A stretch of DNA of 18,490 nt from an uncultured Sutterella sp. (GCA_905206365.1 CAJLHF010000042.1:1-18490), one strand, 5' to 3'. Shown: positions 1-7,590, counted from the first letter of the stretch. The notes: generated by a model from the letters alone, not told the origin. Program-made: numbers and translations.

Positions 1-55
1 GAGGCTGGTCAATCGGGCTTCTTCAAGCCTCTGCCTTCAGGCAGGGGTGATTGAC
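1..55 (+). mobile_element. Right end of an IS200/IS605-family (TnpB) element, with the tnpB 3' tip
   Basis: The + strand is open from base 1 to a stop at 52-54 and encodes EAGQSGFFKPLPSGRGD, which resembles the C-terminal tails of TnpB proteins. The same bases form a hairpin (CCTCTGCCT at 28-36 with AGGCAGGGG at 39-47, two-base loop, one G-T pair) followed by TGATTGAC. A subterminal hairpin a few bases from the tip is typical of IS200/IS605 right ends. The element body would lie to the left, outside the window. The boundary is put at about 55 because lyase homology on the other strand starts just beyond it. The call rests on recognised end architecture, not on a database match. Confidence 0.6.
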
Positions 56-220
56 GCCTTCTTCGGAAATTTTGACGGTTTCGCCCGGAGCGGAAATCGC
101 CCACAGTTCGTCGACCGTGAGCGTGCGTCCGTCGAGCACGTGCTCGGCGGCATTGGCCGCGGCAGCACCGATCGCAAGGACGGCAACAAGAGTGAGCGGG
201 AAGATATGACGGCGGTTCAT
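23..220 (-). pseudogene. N-terminal fragment of an exported histidine-ammonia-lyase-family protein, interrupted by an IS
   Basis: The ATG at 220 is preceded by GGAGA at a good distance and opens a 65-codon frame. Residues 1-24 are a clear Sec signal peptide ending ANA before AEH. The next 30 or so residues (HVLDGRTLTVDELWAIS, then a GETVKI stretch) match in order the mature N-terminus of the full-length exported lyase at 15289-16941 (LTGKTLTQDEAWRVA, then GEEVVI). Homology stops at about base 56, where the IS right end begins, and the last ten codons (VNHPCLKAEA) are read from the IS hairpin. This is therefore a second copy of the exported lyase broken early in its mature part. The rest may survive to the left of the IS. 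A longer GTG start at 328 is possible but would bury the signal peptide. The fragment is too short to show whether it had the catalytic triad. Confidence 0.75.
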
Positions 221-338
221 CGGGTTCTCCAAAGTGCTCGCAAGAGACAGAACGGCAAAGGTGGTGTGTGTGATGTGGTCGCGGCGGGTGCGATGCTTCG
301 CGGCGTGATCGCTCCTTTCGGGCGTCACTCTTTATCCT

Positions 339-398
339 AACCGTATAAATTCATGCTACCTGTGGGATGATCTTTAAACCATTGGGTTAAATACGGTT
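339..398. promoter_or_regulatory. AT-rich upstream region of the disrupted lyase paralogue, with nested dyads
   Basis: AACCGTAT at 339-346 is repeated inverted as ATACGGTT at 391-398. Inside lies a near-palindrome, TTTAAACC at 373-380 and GGGTTAAA at 384-391, with one mismatch. This is the only AT-rich stretch near the start of the leftward lyase fragment. On the minus strand TTATAC (in 345-350) could be a -10 box. It looks like a promoter with operator sites, but neither regulator nor start site can be assigned. The leader between here and the ATG at 220 is rich in His codons in the lyase frame; no clear leader-peptide start was seen. Confidence 0.35.
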
Positions 399-430
399 GA
401 GATTGTTACAGGTTTGGAGGCCGATGCGAA

Positions 431-444
431 CGCGACCAGTCGCG
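431..444. promoter_or_regulatory. Palindrome sharing its core with the TetR operators near urdA
   Basis: CGCGACCAGTCGCG is a palindrome (CGCGAC, CA, GTCGCG). Its 10-bp core is the reverse complement of CGACTGGTCG, the core of the two proposed operators at 14971-14984 and 15086-15103. It lies between the disrupted lyase paralogue (leftward) and tilS (rightward), about 210 bases upstream of the lyase ATG. It may be a third binding site of the same TetR regulator; chance occurrence in GC-rich DNA is possible. Confidence 0.35.
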
Positions 445-542
445 GTATGCCTCCGAGGGGACGACGGGGCGCAATGCCGGGGGTACTTTCGGGCGGGAGG
501 CCGTCCGACGCCGCGCCCCGCCCCGCCGCTTCCGCGTGAAAA

Positions 543-551
543 TGCGATAAT
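543..551 (+). promoter_or_regulatory. Extended -10 candidate for tilS
   Basis: TGCGATAAT reads as an extended -10 element (TG, one base, GATAAT). It lies 75 bases upstream of the chosen tilS GTG. No good -35 box is visible, as is common for extended -10 promoters. The stretch from about 400 to 540 is GC-rich and shows no gene. Confidence 0.4.
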
Positions 552-625
552 TCCTCATTCCCGTCGGGCGCCCGACCGACGGGTGTACGTTGAACCTCAT
601 TCTTATTGCGCGAAGGATTTCGAGC

Positions 626-3157
626 GTGACCACGAAGAAACCCCTCTGGAAGCCCGACGTCGACGAGATGTCCGAACCCGCCCGAAAGACTCCCCGGCGA
701 ACCCGCAGTACGGAAAAGTCGACCGGGACGCCTTCGTCGCCCGAAAAGAAGTCGAAGAAAGCGGCGGGCGAAGAAAAAAACGACGTCGCCCGTACGCTCG
801 AGGTGCCGATCGAACTTTCGACCGAGAAGCCGACGGACACGGTCGAAGAAGTTGCACCTCTTTCCGAGGAAGAGCGCCGTGCTGCGGAACTCGCCGCGGA
901 ACTCGCCGAAATGGAGCGGATCACGGCCGAATGGCAGGCGCTCGAAGCACGCGGCGAAATCCCGACCGATCCCGACGAACCCTTTGTGCCGCCTTTTGTT
1001 CCGGCCTTTGCCGACCGGAAGACGGAGGAAGCTCCCGAACCCGTCGCAGAAGTCGTTCCGGGAACAAACGTCCTCGAAACCTCCGAAGCCGTCGAAGCGA
1101 AGAACGAGAAGACCTCCGAGTCAACCGTTCGCGAAACGAGCAATGTCCTCAAAACCGACGCGATCGACACCTCCCGAGAGGTCGAGGTGCCGGGGCTCGT
1201 GCCTTCGCCCGACGCGGTGGCTGCGGCCGCCGACGAGAAGGCCCCCGTCTATCGGCCGTCGCCCTTCGGCATGCAACGCTCCCCGGTCGCCGACGACCTG
1301 CGCGCCCTCATTGCGGAAGCCGCCAAGGCGCCCAATTCGCCGATCGGCAACATCGACGACATCGACTTCGACCATATTCCGCCCTTCGGCTTTTCGTTGC
1401 AGAAACCCGATCCGAATCTGCCCGCCACGGAGCCTGCGAAGCTGCCCGACCTCGAACTCGTCGACAAGGCGATTCGACTCGCGCAGGAAGAAAAGGAATT
1501 CAAACGTCGCGTGCGCGAATTCGAAGCAAAGCGCAACCCCAAGGCAAAGCAAACACCTCTGGCCGCGCGTCTTCTCGGGCTTGTGCGCGATGCGCTCGAA
1601 GAAGCTGCGGACGAGCTTGTCGGGCGCAATACGGAAGAGTTCGTGTTGGTGCCGCTTAACCCCGTGCGCGTCATCGTGGCGCTCTCGGGCGGGCGCGATT
1701 CGATGGCGCTTCTTGACATCGTCGCGCGCCTTTACAAGCAACGCGATCAGGCGCTCGTTTCCATGGTGACGGGGGTCTACGTCAATCACGGGCTCTCTCC
1801 CAATGCGGACGCCTGGGAGGCGCACTGTCGCGCCGAATGCGAAAAGCGGGGCCTTCGCTTCGAAGCGCTTCGCGTGCGCGTGAACGCCAAGGGGGACGGG
1901 CTCGAATCCGCCGCCCGCGACGCGCGCTACCGTGCGCTCGTGCGTTTCGCGCGCTCTTCGGGCCACGACATCATTCTCACGGCGCACCACGAAGACGATC
2001 GGATTGAAACTTTCCTCTTGCAGTGGATGCGCGGTGCGGGTCCCGAAGGACTTGCCGCCTTCCCGAAGACGCGCGACCTGGGACGTCCGGGCTCGTTCCC
2101 GCTTCAGTCGGGTGAGAACGGAAACGTTCCCGTGATTCTGCTTCGTCCCTGGTGCTCGGTGGTGCGCGCCGACATCGAACGTTACGCGCGCTCGCAGCGC
2201 CTCAAGTGGGTCGAAGACGAATCGAACGACGATCTGCGCTTCTCTCGCAATCGCGTCCGACACGAAGTGATTCCGATGCTCGAATCGCTCCGCCCGGGGT
2301 TCCGCCACGCGGCCGCGCGCAGCGTCGAACTCATTGCGGAAACGGTCGACGTGCTTCGCAGCGTCGCCGCCACCGATCTCGAACGGTGCCGCTCGGAAAA
2401 AGATCCGCGAGCGCTCAATATCTTCCGACTGCTTGAACTCATTCCCGCCCGACAGGCCTGGTGTCTTCGCGCGTGGTTCGCGCAGTGGGGGTTGAAGGCT
2501 CCCTCGAAGGTGCGCCTGACGGAAGCGCTTCGCCAGATTCGCGAAACGCACAGCGACGACGCTTTTGCGCTCCGACTCGGTCGCAAGGAAGTGCGCCGCT
2601 GGGGGAGCGATCTTGTGGTGCGCGATGCCGTGAACGAAGGTCGCAGCGACCCGGACCGCGACGCGATGCTCGTGTGGACGGGGGACGACATCAACCTCGG
2701 CATCTGGGGCGGTACCCTCAAGGTATTCAAATGCAAGGGAACGGAGGCGGGGGTCTCGCGCCTGCGGCTCGAAGAGGGGCTCCTTGAAGTGCGTTCCCGT
2801 CGCGGCGGCGAAAAGCTCAAGCTCTGGGCCAATCGTCCGACGAAGACTCTCAAGGCCCTCTACGCCGAAGCGGACATTCCCGCGTTCGACCGGGCGGACC
2901 TGCCGCTCATCCGTTTGGACGGCGAAGTGATCTTCGCGGCGGGTCTCGGAATGAACCTCAATGCGACGGACGACCCCGCGACGAATCCCCAGCGCTACCG
3001 CTTCGTCTTCGAGCGCGAATCGATGGTGTTCGGCAAACACGCCGTCGGCAATTTTGCCGACCTCTCCGACGAGGCGCGTACGCGCCTCGTGCAGGAGATG
3101 AAGTCGGAAGCTGCGGAGCGCCGCAAGAAGACCGCGGCCCTGCGCCGTCAAGGCTGA
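626..3157 (+). CDS. tilS: tRNA(Ile)-lysidine synthase with a long disordered N-terminal extension
   Basis: TilS uses ATP to attach lysine to C34 of tRNA-Ile(CAU), turning it into an AUA-reading tRNA; it is cytosolic and usually essential. The GTG at 626 is chosen because GAAGGA (612-617) lies eight bases upstream; a TTG at 590 has no such site. The product is 843 residues. The PP-loop SGGRDS is at 354-359, followed by typical HHEDDRIET and NDDLRFSRNRVRHEVIP blocks. The C-terminal TilS domain ends with a DLPLIRLDGEVIFAAGLGM block. From the PP-loop on, it looks like a complete TilS, somewhat longer than the roughly 430 residues of E. coli. The first ~340 residues are unusual: rich in Glu, Ala, Pro, Lys and Arg, without recognisable domains, probably mostly disordered. 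It converges on the LysR gene downstream. Only the role of the extension is unknown. Confidence 0.93.
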   Translation: MTTKKPLWKPDVDEMSEPARKTPRRTRSTEKSTGTPSSPEKKSKKAAGEEKNDVARTLEVPIELSTEKPTDTVEEVAPLSEEERRAAELAAELAEMERITAEWQALEARGEIPTDPDEPFVPPFVPAFADRKTEEAPEPVAEVVPGTNVLETSEAVEAKNEKTSESTVRETSNVLKTDAIDTSREVEVPGLVPSPDAVAAAADEKAPVYRPSPFGMQRSPVADDLRALIAEAAKAPNSPIGNIDDIDFDHIPPFGFSLQKPDPNLPATEPAKLPDLELVDKAIRLAQEEKEFKRRVREFEAKRNPKAKQTPLAARLLGLVRDALEEAADELVGRNTEEFVLVPLNPVRVIVALSGGRDSMALLDIVARLYKQRDQALVSMVTGVYVNHGLSPNADAWEAHCRAECEKRGLRFEALRVRVNAKGDGLESAARDARYRALVRFARSSGHDIILTAHHEDDRIETFLLQWMRGAGPEGLAAFPKTRDLGRPGSFPLQSGENGNVPVILLRPWCSVVRADIERYARSQRLKWVEDESNDDLRFSRNRVRHEVIPMLESLRPGFRHAAARSVELIAETVDVLRSVAATDLERCRSEKDPRALNIFRLLELIPARQAWCLRAWFAQWGLKAPSKVRLTEALRQIRETHSDDAFALRLGRKEVRRWGSDLVVRDAVNEGRSDPDRDAMLVWTGDDINLGIWGGTLKVFKCKGTEAGVSRLRLEEGLLEVRSRRGGEKLKLWANRPTKTLKALYAEADIPAFDRADLPLIRLDGEVIFAAGLGMNLNATDDPATNPQRYRFVFERESMVFGKHAVGNFADLSDEARTRLVQEMKSEAAERRKKTAALRRQG

Positions 3158-3182
3158 CACGCCGCAACCCGTCCGCTCCCGT

Positions 3183-3205
3183 CGCCCGCCCGAACACGGC
3201 GGGCG
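3183..3205 (+). terminator. GC-rich hairpin just after tilS, possible weak terminator
   Basis: CGCCCGCC (3183-3190) pairs perfectly with GGCGGGCG (3198-3205) across a seven-base loop, 25 bases past the tilS stop. A compact T run does not follow (ATGTCGTTTT), so it is a weak or Rho-assisted terminator at best. Confidence 0.4.
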
Positions 3206-3294
3206 ATGTCGTTTTCGAGGTCGAAAGTCGGTCCGGGAACCGCGTTTGTTTTCCGATCCGCGGCCGAATCCAATCCGTTCCCGAGACGCGGAAC

Positions 3295-3334
3295 GCCGTT
3301 CTCTCTCAATCGCTTGAGACGTCCCGAGAACGGC
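3295..3334. other. Two-tier hairpin in the tilS/LysR convergent gap
   Basis: GCCGTTCTC (3295-3303) pairs with GAGAACGGC (3326-3334). Stacked on it, TCTCAA (3304-3309) pairs with TTGAGA (3314-3319) around the loop TCGC, leaving a six-base bulge (3320-3325). It sits in the 400-base gap between two convergent genes, which otherwise shows no credible gene. It may be a processing or termination structure; no T run follows on either strand. Confidence 0.35.
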
Positions 3335-3558
3335 GGCCGTGCGTTGTTCTCTTCGAGTGCTTCTTTTTGACGGAACAATTTGCCGCCGAACCCCGGCCGG
3401 CCGAGGCTCCGGACATCCGTAGCCGCTCTTCGGCGTCCATCGAAGCCGTTCGGCCGTTCCCGTCTTCCGCAGCGAAGTACGCCTGCGAGTTCCGGGAACA
3501 GTTCTCCGAAAGTCTTCTCGACGCCGTTTGACCGCCGTTTGTTCCTCGGTGAGAGGTC

Positions 3559-4533
3559 TTACGGTTGAGGGCCGATTCGTCCTGTTCGGATCTCGTCGAG
3601 CGCGAGCTCCTTTTCTCCCTTTCGGACATAGGTCCAGAAGAGGCTTCTGAGCCACACGAAAGCGGGGTCCGCACTGCTTCGGCGGTGCCAAATGAGAGAA
3701 GGTTCGAGCGAAGGTACGCTCGACGCACGGCCGAGCACCACGACGGGTAGGAGCGCCGCCAGGTTCTGCGCGGTTCGCCACGGGAACGTGAGCACCGCAT
3801 CGGTCTTGAGCATCAGGTAGTAGGCCGACATCCAGGATTCCGTCCAGAGAGTAGTCCCCGATGTGGACACGGGAATGACGGCGGGACCGGGCGTACCTTC
3901 CGCAGTCGAATCCGTATCGGGATGCACGACGATCTGGATCCGTCGGTATCGGGCGGCTTCCGCGCGCCAGTCGTCGGTACCGCGCTCAAGGAGCGCTTCG
4001 AGCGGATGCCCCGGACGCACGAGGTGCACGTACGGGGTTTTGACGAGCGGCATGTGCTCGAACTCGTCGGGAAGGTTCGCGGCGGGAAAGAGGGCGAAAT
4101 CGAGGTCCCCGGCTCTCAGATGACCGAGCGTCGTTTCGGAATGCGTTCTAAAGGCAAGCCCCGCCTTGGGAGCCGCTTCGTGGAAGGCCGCGAGCATCGG
4201 TTCGACGAGCATCGGGAAGGCATTGTCGAGGCAAGCCCCGCGAAAAACCCGATCGAGCCTTGCGGGTGCAAAGACCGCGTCGACCGTCAGGGCCCGCATG
4301 CCTTCAAGCACGTGCTCGGCGCGTTCCGCCAACAGGAGTGCGCGGTGTGTGGGCGTGAGACCGTGCCCGTGCCGCACGAAGAGGTCGTCGCGAAAAACCG
4401 TGCGCGCTTCGGCAAGCAGGCGGCTTGCGCTCGGGCCGCTGATCCCGAGCCGCTGTGCGGTTTGCCCGAGGTGACGCAGTTCGGCGAGCGTCGTGAGAAA
4501 AACGAGAAGCTCTTCGGTGATGCCGTTTTTCAT
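3559..4533 (-). CDS. LysR-family transcriptional regulator, divergent from assT
   Basis: The 324-residue product has the length and layout of LysR regulators. The N-terminal winged helix-turn-helix is at about 9-65 (FLTTLAELRHLGQTAQRLGI, then DDLFVRHGHGLTPT). The effector-binding domain covers roughly 90-310. The ATG at 4533 follows a weak, A-rich ribosome site that overlaps an inverted repeat. LysR proteins commonly regulate a divergent gene in response to a small metabolite, so the arylsulfate sulfotransferase at 4800 is the natural target, with an aryl sulfate or phenol as possible ligand. That pairing is inferred from position only. The gene converges on tilS, across a gap with hairpins. 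Confidence 0.85.
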   Translation of the reverse strand: MKNGITEELLVFLTTLAELRHLGQTAQRLGISGPSASRLLAEARTVFRDDLFVRHGHGLTPTHRALLLAERAEHVLEGMRALTVDAVFAPARLDRVFRGACLDNAFPMLVEPMLAAFHEAAPKAGLAFRTHSETTLGHLRAGDLDFALFPAANLPDEFEHMPLVKTPYVHLVRPGHPLEALLERGTDDWRAEAARYRRIQIVVHPDTDSTAEGTPGPAVIPVSTSGTTLWTESWMSAYYLMLKTDAVLTFPWRTAQNLAALLPVVVLGRASSVPSLEPSLIWHRRSSADPAFVWLRSLFWTYVRKGEKELALDEIRTGRIGPQP

Positions 4534-4538
4534 TTTCT

Positions 4539-4552
4539 AAAGAAAATTCTTT
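4539..4552. promoter_or_regulatory. Inverted repeat over the LysR ribosome-binding region
   Basis: AAAGAA (4539-4544) and TTCTTT (4547-4552) form a perfect inverted repeat with a two-base spacer, 6-19 bases upstream of the LysR ATG. Because it covers the ribosome-binding region it may be an autoregulatory operator, or simply an AT-rich start region. The rest of the 266-base divergent gap shows no convincing promoter boxes for either gene. Confidence 0.3.
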
Positions 4553-4799
4553 CTCGGACCGATCCCCAAAGGCGGGAAGGTCGGAATGGTTCCTTGAGGT
4601 ACGAAAGTCTACCATTCGGGTTGTTGAGAAAACGCATGACGCACACTCGGGTTTACGCGTGCTTCCTCGTAATTTCCGGGCGTCTTCCGGCCCGTCGGTT
4701 CGACGGGGTTCGTGCGTTTTTCAGATTGACCGTTCATCGACTTCGCGGAGTCGCTTTTTCGGCGGCTCCCGGGCATTCGAAAAAAAAAGGAGAATCTCG

Positions 4800-6617
4800 A
4801 TGCCGCATTTGCACCGTACCGCGCTCGCCGTTGCTGCGGTCTGCACCGCCTTGCCTCTCGCCGCTTTCGCCATGGGAGGTGCCTCCGGCCCGAAAACGAC
4901 CTACGAAACGCAAGGGCACCTGGGCGAAATCATCGTGAATCCTTACAAGGTCGCACCCTTGACGGCCGTCATCCGTAACGGCGGCTACGTGATCGAAAAG
5001 GCCAAAGTGACGGTGCTCCCGAAGGCCGGCGAGATCCCGATTTCGTACAACGTGAGCCGTCGCATGCTGCTTACGCACGGCGGCGTGCCCGTCTTCGGAC
5101 TTTACCCAGACCATGTGAACAAAGTGCGCGTCGAATACACGCGCGTCTTCAACGGCAAAGCCGAAAACTTCGACGACACGTACGACATTTACGCTTCGCC
5201 CATGTACGGCGAAGCGCAGGGTCTGCGTTTCCAGAAGTCCGCGTTTCCCCGCGTCAAACCCGTGAAGGTCGATCCGAAGTTCAAAGACCGCCTCTACCTT
5301 CTCAACAACGCCGCGGACCTCGCGGGGAAAGCCGCGCACATGGTCTGGAACAACCCGATGGGCGGCGCGCTCGAATGGAGTTTCTATCCGCAAAACGGCA
5401 TCGTCGACACGACGGGCGAATACCGTTGGTACCTCTTCGCAGAACCCATCTACGACGTCGGCAACCCCTTCTGGGGCGGCGACATGATGGGATTCCGTCA
5501 GACGGCGGACGGCGCCTTCACCTGGGGCTACGGGCAGCGCTACGTGAAGTACGACCTCATGGGTCGTGAAATCTGGAATCGTCCGCTCCCGATGAACTAC
5601 AACGACTTCTCGCACGCACTCGATCCCGCGCAAAACGGGCACTTCTTCCTGCGCGTGGGGAGTTCCAACCTGAAGCTTCCCAACGGCAAGAACGTGCGTA
5701 CGGTTCGCGACGTGATCGCCGAGGTGGACGCGGACGGGTACGTCGTCGACGAATTCCGACTCTTCGACATTCTCGATCCGTACCGCTCGGACGTCATCAA
5801 GGCGCTCGACCAGGGGGCGGTGTGTCTCAACATCGACGCGTCGAAGGCCGGGAAGACTCTCTCCGAAGAGGACATCAAGGCGCTTGACGCTTCGGACCAG
5901 TTCGGCGACATCGCCGGCACGGGGGCGGGCCGCAACTGGGCGCACGTCAATTCGGTCGATTACGATCCGACCGACGACTCGATCATCATCTCCTCGCGCC
6001 ACCAGTCGGCGGCGATCAAGATCGGTCGCGACAAGAAGGTGAAGTGGATCATGGGCGCGCCGCGCGGCTGGAAGGGCGAATTCGCCGACAAGGTTCTGAA
6101 GCCCGTCGACAAGAACGGCAAGCCCGTCTCCTGCACGGACGCCACCTGCGAAGGCGGTTTCGACTGGACCTGGACGCAGCACACGGCCTGGCGCATCGAT
6201 GCGAAGAGCAAGCCCGGCATTGTCTACCTCTCGGTTTTCGACAACGGCGACGCCCGCGGCATGGAGCAGCCGGCGCTCCCCGAAATGAAGTACAGCCGTG
6301 CGGTGGTCTACAAGATCGACGAAAAGGCGATGACGGTCGAGCAGATCTGGAGCTACGGCGAAGAAGCCGGTCACGACTGGTTCAGTCCGGTGACGTCGCT
6401 TACCGAATACCATGCCGACAAGGATTCGATCTTCGTCTATTCGGCCACGGCGGGAGCCTCGTTCGACCTCGCGACGGGTGCCTTCACCTCGGCTCCGAAC
6501 CCCTACATGATGGAATTCAACTGGGGCGAAACGGAACCTGCGGTCGAAATGCGCGTCGAATCGACGACGGGTTACCAGGCGATGCCGGTCGACATCTCTA
6601 TCGCGTTCGAGAAGTGA
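4800..6617 (+). CDS. assT: Periplasmic arylsulfate sulfotransferase (PAPS-independent)
   Basis: AssT moves a sulfuryl group from one aryl sulfate to another phenol through a sulfo-histidine, without PAPS, in the periplasm. The ATG at 4800 has AGGAG seven bases upstream. The 605-residue product starts with a signal peptide (about 1-22, ending AFA). An N-terminal beta-sandwich follows, then the beta-propeller catalytic domain. Active-site blocks are clear: NDFSHALDP (H272), NWAHVNSVDYDP (H382, N384), SSRHQSA (R400) and WTWTQHTAWRI (H461). Their spacing fits His356, Asn358, Arg374 and the catalytic His436 of the E. coli CFT073 enzyme (mature numbering). A Cys pair (CTDATC) shortly before the catalytic His matches the family's disulfide. 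The DsbL/DsbI pair that accompanies assT in uropathogenic E. coli is absent here. It is divergent from a LysR regulator. Confidence 0.95.
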   Translation: MPHLHRTALAVAAVCTALPLAAFAMGGASGPKTTYETQGHLGEIIVNPYKVAPLTAVIRNGGYVIEKAKVTVLPKAGEIPISYNVSRRMLLTHGGVPVFGLYPDHVNKVRVEYTRVFNGKAENFDDTYDIYASPMYGEAQGLRFQKSAFPRVKPVKVDPKFKDRLYLLNNAADLAGKAAHMVWNNPMGGALEWSFYPQNGIVDTTGEYRWYLFAEPIYDVGNPFWGGDMMGFRQTADGAFTWGYGQRYVKYDLMGREIWNRPLPMNYNDFSHALDPAQNGHFFLRVGSSNLKLPNGKNVRTVRDVIAEVDADGYVVDEFRLFDILDPYRSDVIKALDQGAVCLNIDASKAGKTLSEEDIKALDASDQFGDIAGTGAGRNWAHVNSVDYDPTDDSIIISSRHQSAAIKIGRDKKVKWIMGAPRGWKGEFADKVLKPVDKNGKPVSCTDATCEGGFDWTWTQHTAWRIDAKSKPGIVYLSVFDNGDARGMEQPALPEMKYSRAVVYKIDEKAMTVEQIWSYGEEAGHDWFSPVTSLTEYHADKDSIFVYSATAGASFDLATGAFTSAPNPYMMEFNWGETEPAVEMRVESTTGYQAMPVDISIAFEK

Positions 6618-6658
6618 TCGAACCGAATCGTCGGGCCGCGACTCGACCTTAACCGTGC

Positions 6659-6693
6659 CGGCGGGCGCTTTTCGTTTCTCCGAGCGCCCGCCG
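6659..6693 (+). terminator. Perfect 11-bp hairpin after assT, terminator-like
   Basis: CGGCGGGCGCT (6659-6669) pairs perfectly with AGCGCCCGCCG (6683-6693) around a 13-base loop, 42 bases past the assT stop. No T run follows, so it is not a textbook intrinsic terminator. It could act as a 3' stabiliser. Confidence 0.5.
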
Positions 6694-6730
6694 AACGCGA
6701 AGAGCCGTCGTGCAGTCCGATTTTGTCCTC

Positions 6731-6767
6731 AACCGCGCTCCGAACCTCACGAGGTCGGGGCGCGGTT
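6731..6767. other. Long stem-loop between assT and the macro gene
   Basis: The arms 6731-6747 and 6752-6767 pair along about 16 bp with one bulged A and one G-T pair, around the loop CACG. There is no T run on either strand. Together with the hairpin at 6659-6693, two strong stems fill the 260-base gap between assT and the macro gene, which shows no other gene. Confidence 0.45.
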
Positions 6768-6877
6768 CGCGCATTCGATGTGCGTTATGCTTGAGGGCGT
6801 CGGGTATTTACCGTGTCCGGGAACGCTGCTCACGCCGACACGGGACCTCGTTGCTTCCCTTTTTTGCAAACACGATC

Positions 6878-7402
6878 ATGCCGAACCTGCATCTCATAGC
6901 TACCGACATCACGACGCTCGCCGTCGATGCCGTGGTGAGCGCCGCCAACCGCACGCTCCTGTCCGCCGGAGGTGTGGGCGGCGCGATCCATCGTGCGGCG
7001 GGCCCGAAGTTGCGCGAATTCTGTGAGACGCGCGGGCCCATTGCGTACGGCGAGTGCGTGATGACGCCGGGTTTCGATCTTCCCGCGCGCTTCGTCATCC
7101 ATGCGGCGGGTCCCGTGTGGCGCGGGGGAGATTGGGAAGAAGAGGAGCATTTGGCCTCCTGCTACCGTCGGGCGCTCGACCTCGCGCGGGAAGCGAATCT
7201 TGCGAGCGTGGCGTTCCCCTGCATCAGCACGGGCGCCTACGCGTTCCCGAACGAGCTTGCGGCGAGAATTGCGGTTGAGACCGTTCGCATTCATCTCTTT
7301 GCGGGTGACGTTTGGTTCGTCGTCGCGCGCGAAATCGACCTGCGGGCCTATGAGGTCGCATGGCCGAAGGATCTTCCCTTTTCCGTCGAAGGCCTCCATT
7401 AA
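6878..7402 (+). CDS. Macro-domain protein (YmdB-like fold) with altered ADP-ribose site
   Basis: The 174-residue product is a single macro domain, a fold that binds ADP-ribose. Seen are VDAVVSAANRTLL (17-28), AGGVGGAIHRAAGP (30-43), the VIHAAGPVW strand, and PCISTGAYAFPNELAARIAV, all in macro order. YmdB-type hydrolases remove O-acetyl from ADP-ribose or ADP-ribose from proteins. They usually have NAAN, and GGGVDGAIH with a catalytic Asp; here the first Asn is Ser21 and the Asp is Gly34, while Asn24 is kept. The protein may therefore bind ADP-ribose with reduced or no hydrolase activity. The ATG at 6878 has only a weak ribosome site; upstream in-frame starts would add non-conserved sequence. 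The helicase follows 188 bases later with no clear terminator between, so co-transcription is possible. Confidence 0.85.
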   Translation: MPNLHLIATDITTLAVDAVVSAANRTLLSAGGVGGAIHRAAGPKLREFCETRGPIAYGECVMTPGFDLPARFVIHAAGPVWRGGDWEEEEHLASCYRRALDLAREANLASVAFPCISTGAYAFPNELAARIAVETVRIHLFAGDVWFVVAREIDLRAYEVAWPKDLPFSVEGLH

Positions 7403-7590
7403 ACACGCGTGCGGAAGCGGGCGGTTCGGCAAACGCGGTGCTCGTCGAAGATGCTTCGGCTGTCCGACCTTTTCTCAAAAAAACAAAAGTCGCACGGTTT
7501 TCGATCCGATAAAATTCGTCCGTTGGGGGCGAATGCCGTACGGTGTTCGACCGATCGCATCGAACGAAATTTTAAGTACAGAGCGGATTC

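Noticed and set aside
397..1659. A 420-codon plus-strand frame at the start of tilS
   Set aside because: Out-of-frame, extremely Arg-rich reading of the TilS extension; no start signal.
3380..3568. Small plus-strand frame between tilS and the LysR gene
   Set aside because: Arg/Ser/Pro-rich, no ribosome site, no resemblance to any known protein; treated as non-coding.
1121..3781. An 886-codon open frame on the minus strand
   Set aside because: It lies antisense to tilS and runs past it. It is low-complexity, rich in Arg, has no recognisable domain, and is explained by GC-rich codon bias of the true gene.
4734..6413. A 559-codon minus-strand frame across assT
   Set aside because: Antisense shadow of a clear AssT; repetitive Arg/Val/Asp composition and no motifs.
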